A stretch of 64,000 bases of DNA from Flavobacterium sp. 90 (lineage in GTDB: Bacteria > Bacteroidota > Bacteroidia > Flavobacteriales > Flavobacteriaceae): assembly GCF_004339525.1 (NCBI RefSeq), contig NZ_SMGE01000001.1:1240001-1304000 (forward strand), written 5' to 3'. How positions within the stretch are numbered: position 1 is the stretch's first letter; each line of letters starts with the position of its first letter. Both the position numbers and the translations under genes were made by a program. Positions 16,050-23,191 of this stretch are shown one piece after another. The notes under the pieces were generated by a model that had not been told where the DNA came from, ran no database searches, and saw only the letters and a list, made by a program, of their open reading frames with translations.

Positions 16050-17531
16050 ATGGATATCGAAAAAGACTATATAAAGCTGATCTTCGGGCTAAAATTGAAG
16101 CAAGTCAGAACACAAAAAAATCTTTCTCTTTTTGGCTTAGCCAAATTGACAAATCTTTCAAAATCGTACTTAAACGAAATTGAAAAGGGAAAAAAATATC
16201 CAAAAACAGATAAAATTTTATTGCTGTGCGAGCATTTAGAAACAAGTTATGACCAAATGGTGTCTTTAAAACTTGATAATAATCTCGCTCCGATTGGCGA
16301 AATCCTAAAATCAGGAATTTTAAAAGAGATTCCGTTAGAGCTATTTGGGATTCAGGAAGCTGATTTAATTGATATTATTGCCAATGCTCCTGCAAAAGTC
16401 AATGCTTTTATTAGTACGATTATCGAAATTGCGCAGCATTATAATTTAAGCCGTGAAAGTTTCTTTCTTGCTGCTTTAAGATCCTATCAGGAAGCGCACA
16501 GTAATTATTTTGAAGATCTGGAAGAGAAAGTAATTGCTTTTTCGAAATCATTTCAAATCAATTTAGATTCTAAAATTAGTATTGAAGAATTAGAAGCTAT
16601 TCTTAAGGAAGAATACGAATACATTATCCAAGAAATTGCATTTACGGATCAGGAAGCTTTAGAAGATTTGCGTTCGATTTATGTTCCGAAAAGTAAAACA
16701 TTATTACTTTCGACAGAAATCGACAATCCGCAAAGGGCTTTTATTTTAGCCAAAGAAATTGCTTATAATTACCTAAAAATCTCAGATCGTTTACTAACTT
16801 TTAGTTGGATCAAATTCGAAAACTTCGATCAGGTTTTACATAATTTTTATGCTTCATATTTTGCCGGAGCATTGCTATTGCCAAGACAATTGGTTGTCAA
16901 TAAAATCAATGATTTCCTGAGTAATGAAAAACCAAATCCGGAAGAATTTGTTGCTTTAATAGAAAGTTTTGAGGTTTCGCCTGAATCTTTCTATCAGCGA
17001 TTAACCAATTTATTACCGAAAGATTTTCATCTGAAGAATTTATTCTTTTTGAGAATGTCTCACAAAATTGGCTCTGATTTTTATCAGATTAAGAAAGAAT
17101 TACATATTACGAATCAACAAGAACCACATGCAAACGAAACCAACGAACATTATTGCAGAAGATGGGTTTCGGTAAAAACCATTGATGAAGCGATAAAACA
17201 AAATAAACCTCACTTTTTTGATGCACAAATCTCAAGTTATGTTCATAGTGGAAATGAATATTTGGTTTTTTCATCGGCTACAAAAGATCCATTTATAAAA
17301 GACAATATTCGTAGTATTTCTGTTGGAATTTTAATTAATCCAACCATGAAAAAGAAATTCAAATTTATAGAAGGAAAACCTATAGAAAAAAGAATCGTAG
17401 GCGTTACCTGTGAAACCTGCGACGTTAAAGATTGCCTGGAAAGAGCCGCGCCGCCAATCGCTTTAGAAAAGAAAAAACGCCACGAAAATACTGATGCTGT
17501 TGTGCAGCAGTTTATTACACAATATAGTTAA
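16050..17531 (+). CDS. RamB/ScfR-type XRE regulator with degenerate IrrE and DUF2083 domains
   Basis: 493 aa. An XRE helix-turn-helix spans ~10-65 (NLSLFGLAKLTNLSKSYLNE). The centre resembles an ImmA/IrrE peptidase domain, but the expected HExxH is replaced by AKEIA (IDNPQRAFILAKEIAYNYL), so it cannot be a zinc protease. The C-terminus has the GVTCETCDVKDC cysteine motif of the short-chain fatty acyl-CoA regulator domain (DUF2083). Family members ScfR and RamB control acetate/propionate and glyoxylate-bypass genes. Its divergent position next to aceB-aceA fits this role closely. Ligand binding and repression versus activation remain inference. Confidence 0.87.
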   Translation: MDIEKDYIKLIFGLKLKQVRTQKNLSLFGLAKLTNLSKSYLNEIEKGKKYPKTDKILLLCEHLETSYDQMVSLKLDNNLAPIGEILKSGILKEIPLELFGIQEADLIDIIANAPAKVNAFISTIIEIAQHYNLSRESFFLAALRSYQEAHSNYFEDLEEKVIAFSKSFQINLDSKISIEELEAILKEEYEYIIQEIAFTDQEALEDLRSIYVPKSKTLLLSTEIDNPQRAFILAKEIAYNYLKISDRLLTFSWIKFENFDQVLHNFYASYFAGALLLPRQLVVNKINDFLSNEKPNPEEFVALIESFEVSPESFYQRLTNLLPKDFHLKNLFFLRMSHKIGSDFYQIKKELHITNQQEPHANETNEHYCRRWVSVKTIDEAIKQNKPHFFDAQISSYVHSGNEYLVFSSATKDPFIKDNIRSISVGILINPTMKKKFKFIEGKPIEKRIVGVTCETCDVKDCLERAAPPIALEKKKRHENTDAVVQQFITQYS

Positions 17532-17541
17532 TAGATCGATT

Positions 17542-17898
17542 ATGAAATACTTTGCTTTAATAATTACTTTCTTTTTTATCAATTTCAACAATCAAGAAAA
17601 CGATAAACTTACTGGCCGTTATAATTATTTAATAGAGGATAATAATTCCTATATCCTAAAAGACAAAATTACCTTTAAGGATAGTATTTTTATTTTTGAC
17701 AACAAGTTCATGCCAAAAGGAAAAATCTCATATGGTAATACAATATTATTGGAGAATTTCATTAATACTGATTTGATTATAAGCATTCGTAAAGATCAAA
17801 TCAAAAAAGATACAATTTTATTTTACATGCATGATAAGAGTGGAGGGAACTATCTTGATATTTCATCAGGAAAAGGAAAATTGATTAGAATTAAATAA
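17542..17898 (+). CDS. Small exported hypothetical protein
   Basis: 118 aa from the ATG at 17542, 10 nt after the regulator stop codon. Residues 1-14 are hydrophobic (MKYFALIITFFFINF) and look like a signal peptide or anchor. The rest is beta-rich and lysine/aspartate-rich without recognised motifs. The close spacing suggests read-through transcription from the regulator gene, but codon context gives no function. Confidence 0.6.
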   Translation: MKYFALIITFFFINFNNQENDKLTGRYNYLIEDNNSYILKDKITFKDSIFIFDNKFMPKGKISYGNTILLENFINTDLIISIRKDQIKKDTILFYMHDKSGGNYLDISSGKGKLIRIK

Positions 17899-17995
17899 AA
17901 ACCGTTTTTTAATAATCTCGCAAAGACGCTAAGTCGAAAAGTTTTATTTTTCTTTGAACATAATTCTAATCGAAATCTTTGTGGATTATGATTGC

Positions 17996-18022
17996 GTAGA
18001 ATGGATTGAAATCCATCCCTAC
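17996..18022 (+). repeat. Palindromic element GTAG-ATGGATT-AATCCAT-CTAC
   Basis: GTAGAATGGATTGA followed by AATCCATCCCTAC forms a hairpin with GTAG/CTAC ends. A second small palindrome (AGTTC to GAACT) follows at about 18028-18046, then hairpin copy B. It has the same GTAG/CTAC outline as the GCACTGCAGTGC elements. Confidence 0.6.
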
Positions 18023-18097
18023 AATATAGTTCGTTCCTTCGGAACTTTAATAAAAGGCGGAAGTATACATTTCTTATGAAAATAAAAATCTCTCGTT

Positions 18098-18167
18098 TAG
18101 CCCCGATAGAAGTGGAAATCCTTTTGTGCCGAGGTTCGGCACAAAAGATTGCAATGGATAGCGGGAC
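18098..18167 (+). repeat. Covarying hairpin element, copy B
   Basis: 5' box TAGCCCCGATAGAAGTGG, inner stem TTTTGTGCCGA/TCGGCACAAAA with one offset base, 3' box GATTGCAATGGATAGCGGGA. Homology with copy D extends outwards to about 18074-18208, including a 3' tail ending TTTCTGCTCCTAAAAAA and a 5' flank TTATGAAAAT. Confidence 0.82.
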
Positions 18168-18267
18168 TTCAGGTCTTTTGAAAACCGAAATTTCTGCTCC
18201 TAAAAAACACCACAAAGGCATAAAATCTCAGCACCTCAGAACCTCATAAACTTAGCACCTTAAAGAA

Positions 18268-18283
18268 CTTAATCTAGGTTAAG
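18268..18283 (+). promoter_or_regulatory. Shared operator upstream of the pirin gene
   Basis: CTTAATCTAGGTTAAG is a near-perfect 16-bp palindrome and is identical to the site at 19531-19546 before yceI. In both places the -7 box begins 38 nt after the first base of the site. Confidence 0.75.
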
Positions 18284-18305
18284 TGCGTTTCATTGACCTT
18301 GGTGG

Positions 18306-18313
18306 TATCTTTG
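18306..18313 (+). promoter_or_regulatory. Putative -7 promoter element of the pirin gene
   Basis: TATCTTTG matches TAnnTTTG. No good -33 TTG is present at normal spacing, which fits a promoter dependent on an activator bound at 18268-18283. Confidence 0.6.
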
Positions 18314-18340
18314 TACTATAAAAATAATAAAACATAGATC

Positions 18341-19057
18341 ATGGAAAATATAGTATTACATAAAGCAGAAACAAGAGGAAATGCAAATCACGGATGGCTT
18401 AATGCTTATCACAGTTTTAGTTTTGCAAGTTGGTATAATCCGGATAGAATTCAGTTTGGAGCGCTTCGTGTTTTGAACGATGACACAATTGCAGGCGGAA
18501 TGGGTTTTGGAACGCATCCGCACGATAATATGGAGATTATTACCATTCCGCTAGAAGGTGATTTAGCGCACAAAGACAGTATGGGAAATACTGAAATTAT
18601 CAAAAACGGTGATATTCAGGTGATGAGTGCCGGAACTGGAGTTCAACACAGCGAGTTTAACCCAAATGCCGATCAACAAACAAAATTATTACAGATTTGG
18701 TTGTTTCCAAATAAAAGAAATGTAACGCCTCGTTACCAACAAATTACTTTGGATGTTGCGGACAGACACAATAAATTGTCCCAAATTCTATCGCCAAATG
18801 CAGACGATGAAGGAGTTTGGATTCATCAGGATGCTTGGTTCAACATGGGTAATTTTGACTCAGGTATTGAAACAGAATACAAAATTAAAAAAGAAGGAAA
18901 CGGAGTTTACGCTTTCGTTTTAAAAGGAAATGTAACCATAAATGGTCAGGAATTAAACACTCGTGATGCTGTTGGAATTTCAGGAACTGACATTTTAAAT
19001 ATCAAAGCAAACACTGATGCGGAATTTTTATTGATGGATATTCCGATGAATTATTAA
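18341..19057 (+). CDS. Pirin-family protein (YhhW-like bicupin)
   Basis: 238 aa, normal for short bacterial pirins. The metal-site residues of the N-terminal cupin are visible in GFGTHPHDNMEII (His59, His61) and GTGVQHSEFN (His103, Glu105), matching YhhW. Such proteins are iron-binding and some show quercetin 2,3-dioxygenase activity; the physiological substrate is unknown. The promoter carries a 16-bp operator shared with the YceI gene 1.3 kb downstream, so the two are probably co-induced. Confidence 0.92.
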   Translation: MENIVLHKAETRGNANHGWLNAYHSFSFASWYNPDRIQFGALRVLNDDTIAGGMGFGTHPHDNMEIITIPLEGDLAHKDSMGNTEIIKNGDIQVMSAGTGVQHSEFNPNADQQTKLLQIWLFPNKRNVTPRYQQITLDVADRHNKLSQILSPNADDEGVWIHQDAWFNMGNFDSGIETEYKIKKEGNGVYAFVLKGNVTINGQELNTRDAVGISGTDILNIKANTDAEFLLMDIPMNY

Positions 19058-19086
19058 TTCAAAGATTACAATTAATATTTTTTTTC

Positions 19087-19133
19087 GAAACGATATACAA
19101 GTTGAATTTCAGCTTGTTATCGTTTCTTTTTTT
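19087..19133 (+). terminator. Intrinsic terminator after the pirin gene
   Basis: GAAACGATA-ACAAG pairs with CTTGT-ATCGTTTC, followed by seven T. Confidence 0.8.
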
Positions 19134-19229
19134 GCTCAAATTTTATCGAAACTCAAAAAGAAAACGTATTTTTATATGTGAAAATAGGTTTTTAATTCAC
19201 TCAAAACTAACCATTTAAAATTTTCAATC

Positions 19230-19466
19230 ATGAATCCAAATAATCTAACCAAAGAATACACAAATGGAGAAGTAACCATTGTTTGGCAATCCGGAAAATG
19301 CATACATTCTGCCAATTGTGTAAAAAATAATCCGGATGTTTTTCGTCCAAAAGAAAAACCATGGATTACTCCTGAACAATCCACAACTGAAAAGATAATT
19401 TCTGCCGTTAATAAATGTCCTTCGGGAGCTTTGACTTATTATTTGAATAACAAAGATCAAGACTAA
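19230..19466 (+). CDS. (4Fe-4S) mono-cluster protein, YjdI type
   Basis: 78 aa. The pattern SGKCIHSANCVKNNPDVF (Cys24, Cys30) and NKCPSGALTYY (Cys63) is the divergent mono-cluster ferredoxin family (Fer4_19). It is a small cytoplasmic electron carrier or cluster-binding protein of unknown partner. It sits between the pirin and YceI genes, has its own terminator, and does not carry the operator found before those two genes. Confidence 0.87.
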   Translation: MNPNNLTKEYTNGEVTIVWQSGKCIHSANCVKNNPDVFRPKEKPWITPEQSTTEKIISAVNKCPSGALTYYLNNKDQD

Positions 19467-19489
19467 ATATATTTTATAATCTAAAGAGA

Positions 19490-19526
19490 GACCTAACAGG
19501 TTTTAAAACCCTGTTAGGTCTTTTTT
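19490..19526 (+). terminator. Intrinsic terminator
   Basis: GACCTAACAGGTTTT pairs with AAAACCCTGTTAGGTC (one bulge), followed by six T. It ends the Fe-S protein gene 4 nt before the yceI operator. Confidence 0.88.
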
Positions 19527-19530
19527 ATTT

Positions 19531-19546
19531 CTTAATCTAGGTTAAG
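19531..19546 (+). promoter_or_regulatory. Shared operator upstream of yceI
   Basis: CTTAATCTAGGTTAAG, identical to 18268-18283. The 52-nt region from this site through the -7 box aligns with the pirin promoter without gaps. Confidence 0.75.
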
Positions 19547-19568
19547 TGTGTTACGCTGACTACCACCG

Positions 19569-19576
19569 TAACTTTG
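19569..19576 (+). promoter_or_regulatory. Putative -7 promoter element of yceI
   Basis: TAACTTTG matches TAnnTTTG and lies at the same distance from the operator as in the pirin promoter. Confidence 0.6.
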
Positions 19577-19615
19577 TCCTATCAAAATGAAATTAATTAT
19601 TTAAAAATAAAAATT

Positions 19616-20149
19616 ATGGCAACTACAAAATGGTCAATTGACCCAACACATTCAGAAATTGGTTTTAAAGTTAAACACATGATGTTTACAAATGTTTCAG
19701 GTAAATTTGGAACTTATGACGCAACAATTACTACAGAAGGAGACAACTTCGAAAATGCAGATATACAATTTTCTGGTGATATTGCATCTATCGATACTGC
19801 AAATGCAGACAGAGATGGTCACTTGAGAAGTGCAGATTTCTTTGATGTTGAGAACAATCCTAAATTAACTTTCAAAGCTTCATCTTTCAAAAAAGTTGAT
19901 GCTGGAGATTATGAATTAACTGGAGATTTAAGTATCAAAGGTGTTTCAAAAGAAGTGAAATTTCCTGTAGAATATAGCGGAATCTTAACTGATCCATGGG
20001 GAAATACAAAAATTGGTCTAAGCATAGAAGGAAAAATCAATCGTAAAGATTGGGGTTTAAACTGGAACTCTGCTCTTGAAACTGGTGGTGTTTTAGTTGG
20101 AGAAGAAGTAAAATTAAACATTGAATTACAATTTGTAAAACAAGCTTAA
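19616..20149 (+). CDS. YceI-family lipocalin-like protein
   Basis: 177 aa from the ATG at 19616; an upstream in-frame TTG lies inside the promoter and is rejected. ATTKWSIDPTHSEIGFKVKH at the start and the GDLSIKGVSKEVKFPVEY and FDGxL-type strands are diagnostic of the YceI barrel, which binds isoprenoid or fatty-acyl chains. No signal peptide is present, unlike E. coli YceI, so this copy is predicted cytoplasmic. The operator shared with the pirin gene suggests a common stress regulon. Confidence 0.92.
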   Translation: MATTKWSIDPTHSEIGFKVKHMMFTNVSGKFGTYDATITTEGDNFENADIQFSGDIASIDTANADRDGHLRSADFFDVENNPKLTFKASSFKKVDAGDYELTGDLSIKGVSKEVKFPVEYSGILTDPWGNTKIGLSIEGKINRKDWGLNWNSALETGGVLVGEEVKLNIELQFVKQA

Positions 20150-20181
20150 TTCTCTAAGAATAAATTTAATTTGGTTGGTTG

Positions 20182-20218
20182 AAAAGCCTGCACTTTTTAG
20201 GAAGTGCAGGCTTTTTTT
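20182..20218 (+). terminator. Intrinsic terminator after yceI
   Basis: AAAAGCCTGCACTT pairs with AAGTGCAGGCTTTT, followed by further T. Confidence 0.88.
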
Positions 20219-20238
20219 AGTTTGATATAGAGAAAAGC

Positions 20239-20347
20239 TTGCCACGAATTACACGAATTTTCACTAATTTTTTTTCCTCAAAATGGGGATGTTTTTTTTG
20301 CCACAGATTAAATATTAATTCGTGTAAATTAGTACAATTCGTGGCAA
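20239..20347. repeat. Inverted array of CACGAATT words
   Basis: GCCACGAATTACACGAATT on the left faces AATTCGTGTAAATT and ACAATTCGTGGC on the right. A CCACAGATTAAA word lies in the loop. It sits between the convergent yceI and AraC genes. Confidence 0.75.
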
Positions 20348-20356
20348 ACAAAAAAA

Positions 20357-21220
20357 CTATCGCACAGTATTTCTAAATTCTGTTGGCGACAATCCGGTTT
20401 GTTTTTTGAAGAATCGGGAGAAATACGAATAATCTTCATAACCTACTTTGAACGCTACTTCATTTACGGCTAATTGCTTGTCTATTAGCATTCTTTTTAT
20501 TTCGAGAATTACACGATCTGTAATAACTTCCGTAGCTGTTTTTTGTAGAATTTCATTGCAGATTCTGTTTAAATGTTTCAATGTGATATTCAGTTTTTCG
20601 GCATAAAAAGATGGCAATTTTTCTTGTTTGAAATATTGCTCTAAAAGCATTTCGAACTTATCAATTTTAATATTATACGAATGCGTTTGATGCGAGTAGG
20701 TTTCGTTGTATTTTCGGGCAATTTCAATATGAATGCAATCCAATAAATTCAACATTTTATCGAGTTGATATCGATTCTCCTGATTATTCTCCTGAATCAG
20801 TAAATTAAAATACGGGAGGATTTTCGAAATTTCTTTTTCTTCAAAAACCATTTCCGGTCGGTTATGGATCGAATGATAAAAATTATACTCATTGATATTT
20901 TTTTGTCCGAAATAGAGATTATACAATTCCTGCGAAAAAATAATCACAAAACCCTCGATATCTTCAGACAAACTCCAATGATGCATTTGTCCGGGTTGCA
21001 AAACGAATAAACTTCCTTTTTTTATTTCGAATTGATCAAAATCTACTTCGTGTTGCCCCGAACCTTTCGTAAAAAATACCATTAAATACGAATCATGTCG
21101 GTGCGGTTCTTCAACAAAACTGTGACTTTTCAGATGTTCTTTGAATGTATTTACATAAAAATCACGATGAATATCGTTGCAGCTAAAATTCTGAACACTA
21201 TAAACGGGATATTTTTTCAT
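20357..21220 (-). CDS. AraC-family transcriptional regulator with cupin sensor domain
   Basis: 287 aa. The N-terminal cupin (PHRHDSYLMVFFTKGSGQHEV, read as two strands) spans ~20-120 and the C-terminal double helix-turn-helix ends with FKVGYEDYSYFSRFFKKQ and GLSPTEFRNTVR, a standard AraC signature. Target genes are unknown; candidates are the divergent DUF983 gene or the pirin/yceI genes beyond its 3' end. The leader immediately before the ATG contains the gapped motif shared with three other genes. Confidence 0.9.
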   Translation of the reverse strand: MKKYPVYSVQNFSCNDIHRDFYVNTFKEHLKSHSFVEEPHRHDSYLMVFFTKGSGQHEVDFDQFEIKKGSLFVLQPGQMHHWSLSEDIEGFVIIFSQELYNLYFGQKNINEYNFYHSIHNRPEMVFEEKEISKILPYFNLLIQENNQENRYQLDKMLNLLDCIHIEIARKYNETYSHQTHSYNIKIDKFEMLLEQYFKQEKLPSFYAEKLNITLKHLNRICNEILQKTATEVITDRVILEIKRMLIDKQLAVNEVAFKVGYEDYSYFSRFFKKQTGLSPTEFRNTVR

Positions 21221-21226
21221 ATGTGA

Positions 21227-21245
21227 TTAGATTGTAGATTTTAGA
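21227..21245 (-). promoter_or_regulatory. Leader motif TCTAAAATC-NN-CAATCTAA before the AraC gene
   Basis: On the minus strand TCTAAAATCTACAATCTAA ends 6 nt before the ATG. The same gapped motif precedes the genes starting at 28236, 45361 and 45618. Confidence 0.6.
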
Positions 21246-21367
21246 CTTTAGATTCTTGGATTTCGATTTGGGATTTGAAATTTATTTTTTTGAAAATTCA
21301 GCCCAAAATGTCTTTATTGTGCTATAAGTAGCGAAGATACTAAAAAGACTTTTATCCTACTCCGAAT

Positions 21368-21375
21368 TACCTTTG
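21368..21375 (+). promoter_or_regulatory. Putative -7 promoter element of the DUF983 gene
   Basis: TACCTTTG matches TAnnTTTG, 23 nt before the start codon. Confidence 0.55.
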
Positions 21376-21398
21376 TATAAATAAAAAACAACAAGATC

Positions 21399-21761
21399 AT
21401 GTCAAGTGCATTAACTCATATTTTAAGCAACGAATGTCCGATTTGTCATAAAGGGAAAGTTTTTAAAGACAAGAATATTTTTCTGAATTTTGGTTTGCCA
21501 AAAATGAATGAATACTGTAGTCATTGTAATTACAAGTTCCAGAAAGAACCTGGATATTTCTTTGGCGCTATGTATGTAAACTACGGATTAACAGTTGCTC
21601 AGGGAATTGCAACATATTGTATTGCTCAGTTTTTCTTTGAGAAAAATTTCGATTTACGAATCATTCCAATTATTGCGGTTGTGATTACTTTACTAACTTC
21701 ATTCAATCTTAGATTTTCAAGATTAGCGTGGATTTATATGTTTAAGGATTATACGAAGTAA
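21399..21761 (+). CDS. DUF983 membrane protein with two CxxC motifs
   Basis: 120 aa. The N-terminus has CPICHKGKVF and YCSHCNYKF, which together look like a zinc ribbon. Two hydrophobic segments follow (~52-72 and ~88-105). This is the DUF983 layout. Function is unknown. It is divergent from the AraC regulator and lies 71 bp before fabD. Confidence 0.85.
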   Translation: MSSALTHILSNECPICHKGKVFKDKNIFLNFGLPKMNEYCSHCNYKFQKEPGYFFGAMYVNYGLTVAQGIATYCIAQFFFEKNFDLRIIPIIAVVITLLTSFNLRFSRLAWIYMFKDYTK

Positions 21762-21769
21762 AAAAGTGT

Positions 21770-21777
21770 TATTTTTG
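21770..21777 (+). promoter_or_regulatory. Putative -7 promoter element of fabD
   Basis: TATTTTTG matches TAnnTTTG, 55 nt before the start codon. Confidence 0.5.
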
Positions 21778-21831
21778 CCTTTCAATTGAAACTAATTTTC
21801 AATTCCAAAAAATAAAAAACAAATTAGACAA

Positions 21832-22707
21832 ATGAAAGCATACGTATTTCCAGGTCAGGGCGCACAGTTTACAGGAATGGGCAAAGACTTATATGAATCA
21901 TCGGCTTTAGCCAAAGAATTATTCGAAAAAGCTAATGAAATTTTAGGTTTTAGAATCACAGATATCATGTTCGAAGGTACTGCCGAAGAACTAAAAGAAA
22001 CTAAAGTAACTCAACCTGCTGTATTTTTACACTCGGTTATTTTAGCAAAAACTTTAGGCGAAGATTTTAAACCAGAAATGGTTGCAGGACATTCTTTAGG
22101 CGAATTTTCTGCATTAGTTGCAAACGGAACTTTATCTTTTGAAGATGGTCTTAAATTAGTTTCTCAACGTGCTCTTGCTATGCAAAAAGCTTGCGAAATT
22201 ACTCCATCTACAATGGCTGCCGTTTTAGGTTTAGCGGATAATATCGTAGAAGAAGTTTGCGCTTCTATCGACGGAATCGTAGTTGCTGCAAACTATAACT
22301 GCCCAGGACAATTGGTAATTTCAGGAGAAACTACTGCAGTTGAAAAAGCTTGTGAAGCGATGAAAGTTGCAGGAGCAAAACGTGCTTTAATTTTACCTGT
22401 TGGAGGAGCTTTTCACTCTCCAATGATGGAACCTGCAAGAGAAGAATTGTCTGCTGCAATTGAAGCAACTACATTCTCTACTCCTATTTGCCCGGTTTAT
22501 CAAAACGTAACTGCAAATGCGGTTTCTGATGCAAACGAAATCAAAAAGAACTTAATTATTCAATTGACTGCTCCTGTAAAATGGACTCAATCTGTACAAC
22601 AAATGATCGCTGACGGCGCTACTTTGTTTACTGAAGTTGGCCCAGGAAAAGTATTAGCCGGTTTGATTAATAAAATCGACAAAGAAGCGGTTACTGCGAA
22701 TGCTTAA
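21832..22707 (+). CDS. fabD: Malonyl-CoA:ACP transacylase FabD
   Basis: 291 aa. The start YVFPGQGAQFTGMGKDLYE, the nucleophile elbow GHSLGE (Ser88), and GGAFHSPMM carrying the catalytic histidine are all present. It loads malonyl groups onto acyl carrier protein for fatty acid elongation. It is not in a fab operon here; it has its own predicted promoter and terminator. Confidence 0.95.
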   Translation: MKAYVFPGQGAQFTGMGKDLYESSALAKELFEKANEILGFRITDIMFEGTAEELKETKVTQPAVFLHSVILAKTLGEDFKPEMVAGHSLGEFSALVANGTLSFEDGLKLVSQRALAMQKACEITPSTMAAVLGLADNIVEEVCASIDGIVVAANYNCPGQLVISGETTAVEKACEAMKVAGAKRALILPVGGAFHSPMMEPAREELSAAIEATTFSTPICPVYQNVTANAVSDANEIKKNLIIQLTAPVKWTQSVQQMIADGATLFTEVGPGKVLAGLINKIDKEAVTANA

Positions 22708-22710
22708 TTC

Positions 22711-22735
22711 GTAGAAGCGCACTGCAGTGCGTCTT
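22711..22735 (-). repeat. Palindrome element (GCACTGCAGTGC core), copy 2
   Basis: GTAGAAGCGCACTGCAGTGC followed by GTCTT, the inverse orientation of copies 1 and 3. It directly follows the fabD stop codon. Confidence 0.8.
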
Positions 22736-22756
22736 TTACCAAATATTAAATAAATA

Positions 22757-22793
22757 AAATCTTCATGAACAGATTGTTTATGAGGATTTTTTT
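22757..22793 (+). terminator. Intrinsic terminator after fabD
   Basis: An imperfect stem AAATCTTCATGAAC with GTTTATGAGGATTT is followed by T residues. Confidence 0.7.
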
Positions 22794-22815
22794 ATTTTAA
22801 TTTATTTAAAGAAAA

Positions 22816-23025
22816 TTACTTTTTCCAAGGATAAGCTTTTATTCTTTTAGACATTTCGTCCTTAAATTCTTCAGGAGTTAATCCTTTTGCGAATTCAGCA
22901 TCAAAATCATCTACCCACCATTCCCTAATTCTTCTTTTCGACTCAACTTTCGCTTCTTCCAGCGTTAATCCCTTCGCAAAATCTGCGTCAAAATCAAAAG
23001 CATTCATTTTATCTGCTTTTTCCAT
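22816..23025 (-). CDS. Small acidic protein with an internal duplication
   Basis: 69 aa. Residues 12-36 (FDADFAKGLTLEEAK and on) repeat at 41-65 (FDAEFAKGLTPEEFK and on), each ending in a basic RRIREW/RIKAYPW segment. Each repeat reads as a short helix-turn-helix-like unit, but I do not recognise a family. The clean internal duplication with differing codons supports a real gene. It is bracketed at 22711-22735 and 23138-23161 by inverted copies of the GCACTGCAGTGC palindrome. Confidence 0.7.
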   Translation of the reverse strand: MEKADKMNAFDFDADFAKGLTLEEAKVESKRRIREWWVDDFDAEFAKGLTPEEFKDEMSKRIKAYPWKK

Positions 23026-23085
23026 TTCTATAATTAAATAAGTATAATCTTACAAATTTACAAAATAAATCAAAGTCATAAATTA

Positions 23086-23123
23086 AAAAATCCCAAATAA
23101 TCTTAAATGTTATTTGGGATTTT
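23086..23123 (-). terminator. Intrinsic terminator after galE
   Basis: AAAATCCCAAATAA pairs with TTATTTGGGATTTT. On the minus strand it follows galE. Confidence 0.75.
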
Positions 23124-23137
23124 AATATTCTATCGTT

Positions 23138-23161
23138 AGACGCACTGCAGTGCGCCTCTAC
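23138..23161 (+). repeat. Palindrome element (GCACTGCAGTGC core), copy 3
   Basis: AGACGCACTGCAGTGCG followed by CCTCTAC, identical to copy 1 over 24 bases. Confidence 0.8.
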
Positions 23162-23191
23162 CGAAAACTGTGACTAAGACTGAAAACTAAA

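Noticed and set aside
16050..17531. XRE plus IrrE as an ImmA/ImmR-type mobile-element or toxin-antitoxin regulator
   Set aside because: The protease motif is lost, the DUF2083 cysteine domain is present and it is divergent from aceBA, which fits a metabolic regulator.
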